NCBI RefSeq assembly: GCF_000496075.1
Contig: NZ_AWXZ01000039.1
Coordinates: 62,001 to 126,000, forward strand
Direction of reading: 5' to 3'
Source: Lutibaculum baratangense AMV1
GTDB lineage: Bacteria > Pseudomonadota > Alphaproteobacteria > Rhizobiales > Tepidamorphaceae
Length of the DNA: 64,000 nt
Below the pieces are notes generated by a model, which ran no database searches, was not told the DNA's origin, and saw only the letters and a program-made list of their open reading frames with translations. This document shows, piece after piece, positions 45,724-53,247 of the stretch; positions within the stretch are counted from its first letter, which is position 1; every line of letters begins with the position of its first letter. The position numbers were made by a program, and so were the translations under genes.

Positions 45724-47025
45724 TCAGGCCTTCATCTTCAGGCCGGCTTGCGCTGCGGAGAGTTCCTGGTCGAGAGCCATCGATCGCGCATAAGCCTCCA
45801 GGAGCGAGGGGATCTGATGTTCCCAGCTCAGAGCCGTCTCCACCCGCTGCCGGCCCAGGGCGCCCATCACGGCTCTCTGCTCCGGATCGTCGATCAGGAC
45901 CAACAGCTTCTCCGCCATGTCGATCGGGTCGTTCGGCCTGGCGTAGAGCGAGGCGTCCTCCGCCGAGACGCGCCCCTCGGTGACGTCGAACTGCACGATG
46001 GGCTTCCCTGCGGCCATGTATTCGATGATCTTGTTCATGGTCGACTTGTCGTTCATCGCGTTCACCCGGTCCGGGTTGACGCATACGTCGGCTGTCGCGA
46101 GCACCTCGAAGAGTTCGTCGTCGGAAAGACGGCCCGCGAAGGTGACGAAGGGCGACACGCCCTTCGACCGCGCCAGCTCCTGCAGGTCGTCGACCACCGG
46201 CCCGGTGCCCACGAGGCAGAACTGGACATCGGTCCGCCCGCGGGCAAACACCAGGTGGCGAACCGCCTCGACGAGCAGGTCTAGCCCCTCCTGCTGCCCC
46301 ATGACGCCGACATACGCCACGAGATGGCGCCGCCCGTTCCGCCACACGGCGTTGGGCGCGCAAGGCCGTATGCGGGAAATGTCGGGCCCCGAGCGCACCA
46401 CGAAGACCCGGCTCGGGTTCATGCCGCCGCGTTCGATCGCGATGCGTCGATAGCTCGCGTTCGTCGCGATCGAAACGTCGGCGACCCGGAACGTGATCCT
46501 CTCCAGCATGGTGAGAATCCTGAAGAACATGTCACGTCGCCCGAACTTCGCTTCATAAAGCTCGGGGTTGAGGTCGTGATGATCGAAAATGTAGCGGACG
46601 CCGAAGATCCTGAAGGGGAGGGCGACGAGAAATATCAGGTCTGGCGGGTTGCATCCCTGAATGACGTCGAACCCGCGCGTGAGGAAGATTCTCCACGCGA
46701 GCATCGTCTCGAAGAACAGGGCGACCAGATACTCCCACGCAAACGAGAGCGGCGTCGTGCCGTCCCGGGGCAGGATGTGGCGATGAACGTGGATTCCCTC
46801 GAGGATCTCGTAGCTCTCGTCGCATCCCCGCCCCTTGGGGCAGATGATCTCCACGTGGGCGCCGGCCGCCCGCAGGGTCCGTGCCTCCTGCCACACCCGG
46901 CGGTCGAACGGGACCGGCAGGTTTTCCACGATCATGAGGACGCGTCGCCCCGCGAGGGGCCGACCCTCGATGCAGTCGGCGATGGACCTCGGAGCGGATC
47001 CGGCGGAGCGACCCTGACTGTCCAT
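45724..47025 (-). CDS. Family 4 glycosyltransferase (WbuB-like)
   Basis: A 433-residue GT-B enzyme. The N-terminal domain has RVLMIVENLPVPFDRRVWQEARTLRAAGAHVEIICPKG and IFDHHDLNPELYEAKFG. The donor domain has YVGVMGQQEGLDLLVEAV, LVGTGPVVDDLQELA and a C-terminal NDKSTMNKIIEYMAAGKPIVQFD stretch with the family's conserved Glu. Enzymes with this N-terminal signature work in O-antigen, capsule and colanic-acid-like pathways. It overlaps the AlgD-like gene by one base (TGATG), so a uronic-acid or mannose donor from that pathway is plausible. Confidence 0.9.
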   Translation of the reverse strand: MDSQGRSAGSAPRSIADCIEGRPLAGRRVLMIVENLPVPFDRRVWQEARTLRAAGAHVEIICPKGRGCDESYEILEGIHVHRHILPRDGTTPLSFAWEYLVALFFETMLAWRIFLTRGFDVIQGCNPPDLIFLVALPFRIFGVRYIFDHHDLNPELYEAKFGRRDMFFRILTMLERITFRVADVSIATNASYRRIAIERGGMNPSRVFVVRSGPDISRIRPCAPNAVWRNGRRHLVAYVGVMGQQEGLDLLVEAVRHLVFARGRTDVQFCLVGTGPVVDDLQELARSKGVSPFVTFAGRLSDDELFEVLATADVCVNPDRVNAMNDKSTMNKIIEYMAAGKPIVQFDVTEGRVSAEDASLYARPNDPIDMAEKLLVLIDDPEQRAVMGALGRQRVETALSWEHQIPSLLEAYARSMALDQELSAAQAGLKMKA

Positions 47026-48287
47026 CAGATGACCCCCGCATGCACGATCGGCGTGCCGTTCGTGTTGAGGTGCGGCATCTTGCGGTTCGCGGCGACGATC
47101 AAGTCGTAGTGCTGCTCTTCCGCCGCCGCCTTGTCGACCAGAAGACCCTCGAGGGCCGGAAGCTGCGTGTACGCGTAGCCGAGATTGTGCCCGATCAGCT
47201 TTTCCGGCGTCACCCAGGGATCGTAGATGTTCAGCTGATACCCGTTGTTGAGGAGCTTCCTCGCGAGATCGACGGACGGGCTCTCGCGCAGATCGTCGGT
47301 GCCGTCCTTGAAGGCCAGCCCCACCAGCAGGATCTTCGAACCCTTCGGCAGGCCGTTGGCGATGCGCGTGTATTGGAAGTTCTTGTGGGCGTCGTTGCTG
47401 CGCATCACGGCGTCGATGAGCGGCGTGTTGGCGTCGATGTCGCTCGCGATGTACTGGAGCGCGCGGACATCCTTGGGCAGGCAGGAGCCGCCAAAAGCGT
47501 CGCCCGGACGGAGGTAATACGGGGAGATGTTGAGTTTGGTGTCCGACACGAAGATCTGGTACATGCTGCCCGCCGAGACGCCGAGCCGCTGGCAGAGGCG
47601 GCCGATCTCGTTGGCGAAGGTCACCTTCACCGCATGCCAGGTGTTGTCTACGAACTTGGTGAGCTCCGCCTCCGCGATCGGCACGTTGAACAGGGGCGCC
47701 TGGATGCCGCTGTGCAGGGCCGTCATCACGGGGGACGGCTCGCCGTCCATCGTGCCGATCACGATCTTCGGCGGATGGAAGTAGTCTTCGACGGCCGTCG
47801 TCTCGCGAAGAAACTCCGGATTGTAGATCAACTCCACCCGATCCTCGAACCCGGCGCCAAGGCGCGTCCGGAGAATCGGGGCGATCAGCGTCTGGGTGGT
47901 GCCCGGCCGCATGGTGGAGCGGTAGGCGATGGTGATCGGCCGCTCGTGCCCGGCCGACAGAGCGGTCGCGATCTGGCTCGTCACCTGGACCACGTAGCTC
48001 ATGTTGTGCGACCCGTCAGGCGCGCTCGGCGTCCCGACGCACACGATCGCGACGTCGGCGTCGCGGAGCTCCGCGCCGACCTCCGTCGTGGCACGGATGC
48101 GGCCCGCCTGATGAGCTTCTGCCATGAGGCGGTCGACATGCGGCTCCACGATCGGCGCGCGCCCCTGGTTGATGGCGTCGACCTTTTCCGGACTGATGTC
48201 GATGCCCACGACCCGGTGGCCCTGCGACGCGATGCAGGCGGCTGCGGTGGAGCCGACATAGCCCAGACCGAAGATGCAGACCTTCAT
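47025..48287 (-). CDS. algD: GDP-mannose 6-dehydrogenase (AlgD-like)
   Basis: A 420-residue nucleotide-sugar dehydrogenase. NAD motif FGLGYVGS opens the protein. The order and wording of motifs follow AlgD closely: NQGRAPIVEP, CVGTPSAPDG, YNPEFLRETTAVEDYFHPPKIVIG, NTWHAVKVTFANEIGRL, KLNISPYYLRPGDAFGGSCLPKDVRAL (catalytic Cys) and AFKDGTDDLRESPSVDLA. It performs the two-step oxidation of GDP-mannose to GDP-mannuronate; ManC in this window supplies the substrate. A UDP-glucose dehydrogenase is the alternative but fits the motifs less well. Confidence 0.85.
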   Translation of the reverse strand: MKVCIFGLGYVGSTAAACIASQGHRVVGIDISPEKVDAINQGRAPIVEPHVDRLMAEAHQAGRIRATTEVGAELRDADVAIVCVGTPSAPDGSHNMSYVVQVTSQIATALSAGHERPITIAYRSTMRPGTTQTLIAPILRTRLGAGFEDRVELIYNPEFLRETTAVEDYFHPPKIVIGTMDGEPSPVMTALHSGIQAPLFNVPIAEAELTKFVDNTWHAVKVTFANEIGRLCQRLGVSAGSMYQIFVSDTKLNISPYYLRPGDAFGGSCLPKDVRALQYIASDIDANTPLIDAVMRSNDAHKNFQYTRIANGLPKGSKILLVGLAFKDGTDDLRESPSVDLARKLLNNGYQLNIYDPWVTPEKLIGHNLGYAYTQLPALEGLLVDKAAAEEQHYDLIVAANRKMPHLNTNGTPIVHAGVI

Positions 48288-48306
48288 CGCGCCGCCTCTG
48301 ATCTTG

Positions 48307-48324
48307 ATTGTACGGTATCTCTAT
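48307..48324. promoter_or_regulatory. Imperfect ATAGA-N8-TCTAT dyad
   Basis: ATTGTACGGTATCTCTAT matches 8 of 10 fixed positions, with the right arm complete. It is only 19 bp upstream of the AlgD-like start, and TCTAT-CA-ATAGA at 48320-48331 forms a second, overlapping palindrome. Confidence 0.3.
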
Positions 48325-48499
48325 CAATAGAACGGCTCGCACGAGCTCTGCATCGCTCGAAATATCTGACTCTTTAGCTAGTATGTATTACTTCGCGGTC
48401 AGGGTCGGGGGTGGGTCATCCGGCCGCGATGCGAGCTCGGCCGGAGCCCGCTTCCATCGCCCGATGAACGAGAACGCAAGCCTAGGAGGAGGCTGGAAT

Positions 48500-49462
48500 T
48501 CAGGCGCGTCTTGCCGCCGATGCCAGCGGCTCGCGCTGCCCCGTCGCGTGGCGCCGATCGCGCCGGGCGACCCCCGCCCGAAGCCCACGCAGAAGCGATG
48601 TCGCCAGCGCGAGACTCAAGGCCGGTTTCGACCGCAGGGCACGGGCCATGAACGCGCGGGCGCGCTTCGTGTGACCGCACTTCCAGAGCAGGCGCGCGAG
48701 GTCGAACTCGAGCCGCCCTCGCACGTCGCCGTCGGCCTCGATCACGTCGCGGTTCTTCCGCATGATCCTCAGGAGGCCGCTACACTCCCGCCGGGGGTCC
48801 GAGGAGATGCTGTCGGTCGAGATGAAGCCCACCACCACCGGCCGGTCGTCTTCGTAGATCAGCGTGTGCCGGCACAGTCGGACGGCGAAGTCCCAGTCCT
48901 CGTTCGCCCGGGCCAGCGGGTCGAACCAGGTCGAGGTCGGGTGGCAGTCGCGCCGGAAGAGCGTGTTCTGCAGGCTGATCCGGTTCTCGACCAGCATCCG
49001 TCTCACCTGGTCGTCGCCGAGATGCAGTCGGTTCTCCAGGGCGGGGGCATAAGCCACCAGCCCCTTGCCGTACCGGAAGGACGGGCTGCGTCCGTAGAGC
49101 AGCTTGCCGCCGGTCACGGCACCGACGCGGGCCGGCAACTGCGTGAAGAGATGCATCTGCCGCTCCAGCTTGCCCGGCAACCAGAGGTCGTCGCTGTCCT
49201 GGAAGGCGATGAACCGTCCCCGGGCGATCTCCAACCCGCTGTTTCGGGCCGCGCCGGCACCGCCGTTCCTCGCCCGTCGGTGATAGATCACGCGATGATC
49301 GCCTATCCCCGCCACCGCAGCCCGCACGTCCTGGGGCGAACCGTCGTCCACGACGATCAACTCGATATCCCGGAAGGACTGCGACAGCACGCTCTCCATG
49401 GCGGCAGCAAGGGAGTCCAGTCGATTGTAGGTCGGCAGGATCACCGAAACCGCGGGTTCCAC
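48500..49462 (-). CDS. Family 2 glycosyltransferase
   Basis: A 320-residue GT-A enzyme: VSVILPTYNRLDSLAAAMESVL, IELIVVDDGSPQDV, GGAGAARNSGLEIARG and FIAFQDSDDLWLPGKLE with the DSDD metal site. The acceptor region has NEDWDFAVRLCR (ED motif). The C-terminus is Arg-rich. GAGGGG precedes the GTG at 49462, which starts just before the conserved domain; a GTG at 49519 would add 19 residues. Third gene of the leftward asnB operon; donor unknown. Confidence 0.85.
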   Translation of the reverse strand: MEPAVSVILPTYNRLDSLAAAMESVLSQSFRDIELIVVDDGSPQDVRAAVAGIGDHRVIYHRRARNGGAGAARNSGLEIARGRFIAFQDSDDLWLPGKLERQMHLFTQLPARVGAVTGGKLLYGRSPSFRYGKGLVAYAPALENRLHLGDDQVRRMLVENRISLQNTLFRRDCHPTSTWFDPLARANEDWDFAVRLCRHTLIYEDDRPVVVGFISTDSISSDPRRECSGLLRIMRKNRDVIEADGDVRGRLEFDLARLLWKCGHTKRARAFMARALRSKPALSLALATSLLRGLRAGVARRDRRHATGQREPLASAARRA

Positions 49463-49540
49463 GAGACGCCCCTCCGCTGCGCTGTTCGCAAGCCGGGCAG
49501 CCGCCAGGCGGATGCGCACCGCCTGCCGCCCTGCGCCGTG

Positions 49541-50440
49541 TCATGATCGCTTCCAGGCCTTCTCGGCCTGGGGCGGGCCCCCGTCGAGGGCGACCCTGAG
49601 CATCGCTCTCGCGCGGTGGAGCCGGATGCAGACGAGGCAGGCCATGGCGAGGACGCGCGGCCGCATTCCCTGGATGCGGGGCGACGTCAGCACCGTCCTC
49701 AGCTCCAGGATGGGAGACAGCGCGACCGCAACCGTCCGCAGAAGCCAGAGAGACAGTCCGAAGGGCTTGCCCGTGAACTCGTGGTAGTCGTGGGCCACGT
49801 GCCTGTCCCACTTCCGGGTCAGCGCCGCGAGGTTCTCGCGAGCCGGGTGGAAGACGATCATCTCCGGCACGTAGTGGATGCGATGTCCCCGTGCTCCGGC
49901 GCGCAGACCCCACTCGCGATCCTCGGCGACCTCTATGCCGGCGAACGGGCCGACCTCCTCCAGCGTCTGGCGACGGACCGCGAGGTTGCCCGTTCCCGAG
50001 AATCCCGCGGCGATGTGCTCCTTGTTCCGGTAGGAGTAGACCGCCTCGTAGGGCTCGATGAAGCTGGGCTCTCCGGGCACGGCATATGCCACCTGGACGT
50101 CGCCGCCGACGATCTCGACCGCGGGATCCGCGAATGCTCGTTCGATGGCGGACAGCCAGCCCGGATGGGCCCGACAGTCGGCGTCGATGAAGGCGAGGAC
50201 ACTGCCCTTCGCGAGGCTGCTGCCGCGATTCCGGGCAGGCCCGGGCCCCGGGGTGGGCTCGCTCGCCAGCATCACGTCCGGCCACCGTCGACAGATCTCG
50301 TCGGGCAGGCGCCGTGAGCCGTTGTCCACCACGATGATCTCGACCGCCGCGGTCACTCCGTCCTGCTCGTGAAGGGTCCGCAGACCCTCCGCGAGATACT
50401 CTTCCTGGTTGAAGTGGGGGATGATCACCGAGATCAGCAT
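49541..50440 (-). CDS. Family 2 glycosyltransferase
   Basis: A 299-residue GT-A enzyme: ISVIIPHFNQEEYLAEGL, IIVVDNGSRRLP, GPGPARNRGSSLAKG and VLAFIDADCRAHPGW (DAD metal site), then FSGTGNLAVRRQTLEEVGPF and EDREWGLRAGARGHR. A hydrophobic amphipathic tail (LWLLRTVAVALSPIL) may contact the membrane. The ATG at 50440 overlaps the asnB stop by seven bases; the open frame continues to 50911 but lies inside asnB. Probably extends the lipid-linked EPS unit. Confidence 0.88.
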   Translation of the reverse strand: MLISVIIPHFNQEEYLAEGLRTLHEQDGVTAAVEIIVVDNGSRRLPDEICRRWPDVMLASEPTPGPGPARNRGSSLAKGSVLAFIDADCRAHPGWLSAIERAFADPAVEIVGGDVQVAYAVPGEPSFIEPYEAVYSYRNKEHIAAGFSGTGNLAVRRQTLEEVGPFAGIEVAEDREWGLRAGARGHRIHYVPEMIVFHPARENLAALTRKWDRHVAHDYHEFTGKPFGLSLWLLRTVAVALSPILELRTVLTSPRIQGMRPRVLAMACLVCIRLHRARAMLRVALDGGPPQAEKAWKRS

Positions 50441-52359
50441 GCGATGGCGACCCTTGATGGTTGATCGTCCACGCGCGCGTCGCGGCCGCCGGAAAACGCG
50501 CGGAGGAATGTCTCGAGCGCGAAGAGCGACCACAGCGTCTTGTCGTGATCGCGCCTGCCGTCGCGGTGCTCCGACAGGATTGCCCGGAGGACGGCCTGAT
50601 CCAGATAGTCCCGGCTCACGGCGTCCTGTCCCAGCAGAGTGTCCGAGAAAGCGTCGCGCAGCGGGCCGCGGAACCACGCGCCGACCGGCAGGCGGAAACC
50701 GTTCTTGGGGCGCTCGAGCGCGCCGTGCGGCAGGCGGTGGGCCAGGGCGACGCGCACGATCCGCTTCGTGGTGCGTCCCCGGATCCGCCAGGAATCGGGC
50801 AGGGTGCTCGCGAATTCGGCCAGACGCGTGTCCATGAAGGGCGCTCGCGCCTCGATGGAGGCCGCCATCGTCATCATGTCCATGCGCTCGAGCAGGTTGT
50901 CTGGAAGCCACGACGTCTGGTCGAAATGCAAGACGCGCCGGAGCGGGGACGCGTTCGGGGCGCAGCGGAACGGCACGGTCCAGACGGGCCGCTGCGGCGC
51001 GCCGTGCTTCCAGACCCGCTGGCGCTCCGACGGCGTGAGCGCACCGAACCAGCGGACCATTCGCTGCTCGAAGTCGGACTCCGCCATGGCTCTCGCCGCA
51101 ATGCCGACGCGGCGTGAGCGCCCGGGGAGCGCGGAGGTCGCCGCCAGGAGGGCCCGACTGCCGACCGAGACGAGACCTCTCGGCCTCACGCGGCCCAGGT
51201 GCATCTCGGCGAGGTGCTTGGGGTAGCCGCCGAACATCTCGTCCGAGCCCTCGCCCGAGAGCACCACCTTCACGTGGCGCGCCGCCTCGAGGGACATGAG
51301 GTGGATCGGCAGGTCGGCGGGCTCGGCGATCGGAGCGCCCCTATGCGCGCTCAGCTTCGGCAGCAACGACAGCGCCTCGATGCCGAATTCGACCGGGGTG
51401 TGGATGCTCCCGAAATGCCGAGCACTGTCCTCGGCGGCCGCGAGCTCGGAAGATGGATCTCCGCGGAAGCCGACGGAGAAGGTCCGGATGGAGGAGACGC
51501 CGAGATGCGCCAGCGTCGCGACGATCGCCGCCGAATCGAGGCCACCGGAGAGGAAGGCTCCGACCGGCACGTCCGCGCGCAGCCGGATCCGCACCGCCTC
51601 GTCGAAGACCTCCAGGAAGTTCCCCACGATGTCGGCCGTGGCGACCGACTGTGGAGTGGCCCGTTCCTCGGGCGGCAGCCAGTAGCGGCTCTCTTTGATC
51701 CGGCCGTCCCTCCAGACGAGCATCCCGCCCGGCATCAGCTTTCGCACCCCCCGGAAGAAGGTGTGGGGGGAGGGGACATAGCGCCAGCAGAGATAGTCGT
51801 GGATGGAGGCGGGATCGATCTCGGCCCGGATGCCGGGATGTGTGAGAAGCGCGGCGATCTCCGATGCGAAGACCAGCTGGGTGCCCCCGGATGCGCCGGG
51901 AAGCTCGTGCACGAAGAGGGGCTTCTTGCCGAACGGGTCCCTCGCGAGAACGACCATCCGCTCTGCCTCGTCGTAGAGAGCGAAGGCGAACATGCCGCGG
52001 AGGCGGGCGAGCCCCGCGGCGCCCCACTGCCGCCAGGCCTCCATGATCACTTCCGTGTCCGAGCGGGTGGTGAAGCGCGCGCCCAGATCCAGCAACTCCC
52101 TGCGGAGCTCGAGGTAGTTGTAGATCTCGCCGTTGAAGGTGATGACAAACCGACCGTCATGGCTCTTCATCGGCTGTGCGCCGGTGCTCAGGTCGATGAT
52201 CGCGAGCCTGCGGTGGCCGAGCCCCGCCGAGTCGACGTCCGTGAGCGGGAGTATCTCGTGCCCCTCGCCATCCGGCCCCCGGTGCCACAGCGCCCGCGTC
52301 ATCCGATGCAGCACCGCGGGGTCGTGGCGCCCCCCTATCCACCCGGCGATCCCGCACAT
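50434..52359 (-). CDS. asnB: Glutamine-dependent asparagine synthetase family amidotransferase
   Basis: A 641-residue enzyme. The N-terminal class II glutaminase has nucleophile Cys2 (MCGIAGW), then HRGPDGEGHE, FNGEIYNYLELR and SDTEVI. The synthetase half has the pyrophosphatase-type ATP loop FLSGGLDSAAIVATL and SGEGSDEMFGGYP. Free-standing AsnB makes asparagine, but copies in surface-polysaccharide loci (for example WbpS-like proteins) are thought to amidate uronic acids. Here it heads an operon with two glycosyltransferases and lies next to GDP-mannuronate synthesis, so sugar amidation is plausible. Substrate not determinable from sequence. Confidence 0.88.
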   Translation of the reverse strand: MCGIAGWIGGRHDPAVLHRMTRALWHRGPDGEGHEILPLTDVDSAGLGHRRLAIIDLSTGAQPMKSHDGRFVITFNGEIYNYLELRRELLDLGARFTTRSDTEVIMEAWRQWGAAGLARLRGMFAFALYDEAERMVVLARDPFGKKPLFVHELPGASGGTQLVFASEIAALLTHPGIRAEIDPASIHDYLCWRYVPSPHTFFRGVRKLMPGGMLVWRDGRIKESRYWLPPEERATPQSVATADIVGNFLEVFDEAVRIRLRADVPVGAFLSGGLDSAAIVATLAHLGVSSIRTFSVGFRGDPSSELAAAEDSARHFGSIHTPVEFGIEALSLLPKLSAHRGAPIAEPADLPIHLMSLEAARHVKVVLSGEGSDEMFGGYPKHLAEMHLGRVRPRGLVSVGSRALLAATSALPGRSRRVGIAARAMAESDFEQRMVRWFGALTPSERQRVWKHGAPQRPVWTVPFRCAPNASPLRRVLHFDQTSWLPDNLLERMDMMTMAASIEARAPFMDTRLAEFASTLPDSWRIRGRTTKRIVRVALAHRLPHGALERPKNGFRLPVGAWFRGPLRDAFSDTLLGQDAVSRDYLDQAVLRAILSEHRDGRRDHDKTLWSLFALETFLRAFSGGRDARVDDQPSRVAIAC

Positions 52360-52526
52360 CGAACCGATCGTCCTCCTTGGCCGCGGCGGCGAGTTCGCGC
52401 GGCAGTCGTGCCAGCCTTGATGCGTCGCAGATGGAAGAAAACCCGTATAGTTGGCTGTACTTTTGAGTTTTACTGGGTATTACTTGATGATATGGCACGA
52501 TCCTAATGAACTCATGGCGCCGATGA

Positions 52527-52544
52527 ATAGATAAATAAGGCTAA
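52527..52544. promoter_or_regulatory. Imperfect ATAGA-N8-TCTAT dyad
   Basis: ATAGATAAATAAGGCTAA matches 8 of 10 fixed positions with the left arm complete. It lies 168 bp upstream of asnB, in an AT-rich block, so a chance match is more likely here than at the other sites. Confidence 0.25.
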
Positions 52545-53125
52545 AGGCCGTGCAAGGGGCTTCGTGGACGCCTGGTCTTCCGCTGCGCGGCGGCGGGGAT
52601 CGGGACTGCCTGCCGGGCCGGTGCCTCGCTCCGCCGGGGCGTCCCGGCGGCCCCGAGGCCAGCGCGCCACCGCAGCCGGCGGGACCGGGTCCGATGGAGG
52701 GGAGGCCGCCTTGCTCGCTCGTGGCGGAGATCGAGAGACGCCTCCCCGGGGGGCGAATGGGCGATTCGAGGGCGGGCGGGACCTTCTGGCGTCCCATACC
52801 TCCGATTTCCGGCCCGCTGGATCCTGAATGGCAGCGACAGCCGCCGCGGAAGCGGAGTGTCCGCCCATAACGCCGTCATTTGCGCGTGTTCGGGCCGCGG
52901 GCGGCGATTACGGCAGAATTGAGGCCATCGCTCTTTCCGGCCATTTTGCCTCCCGCAGCGCAACTCCGCGCGAGACGGGACCGGAAGAAATTGTCCGCCG
53001 AGCGGCCTCTTCCGCCTCGATGGCCGCCCCCGATACAGCGCCGCTGCCGCCGAATCGGCTTGCAAAAAAGCATCCGTGGCAGGGTCCTAGCGCCGCAGTC
53101 AGTGAATTAGGAACGTAATCCTGCG

Positions 53126-53141
53126 TGGCATAATTGTCGCA
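53126..53141 (+). promoter_or_regulatory. Sigma54-like promoter element
   Basis: TGGCATAATTGTCGCA carries GG and GC separated by ten bases, the -24/-12 arrangement of sigma54 promoters, 107 bp before the beta-helix gene. It differs from consensus at the T in TCGC, and no enhancer-binding protein is in the window. Confidence 0.25.
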
Positions 53142-53247
53142 CGCAATGGAGATCCGGGCGGCCCCCTCCGTGTCAGCCGCACTGTCGAATTGCTGCCTCA
53201 CTGGCCCCTATCGTGAGGGCGTCCTGAAGAAAAAGGAGACATCAGGG

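Larger units (their letters stand above)
52360..53247. other. Long divergent regulatory region
   Basis: 888 bp between asnB and the beta-helix protein. Positions 52430-52555 are AT-rich (promoter-like for asnB) and include the imperfect dyad at 52527. Positions 52560-52860 are GC-rich with only Arg/Pro-rich frames. Positions 52990-53140 become mixed again, with a sigma54-like element at 53126. The stretch 53140-53247 is leader of the beta-helix gene, ending in AAGGAG. No structured RNA was recognised. Confidence 0.4.
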
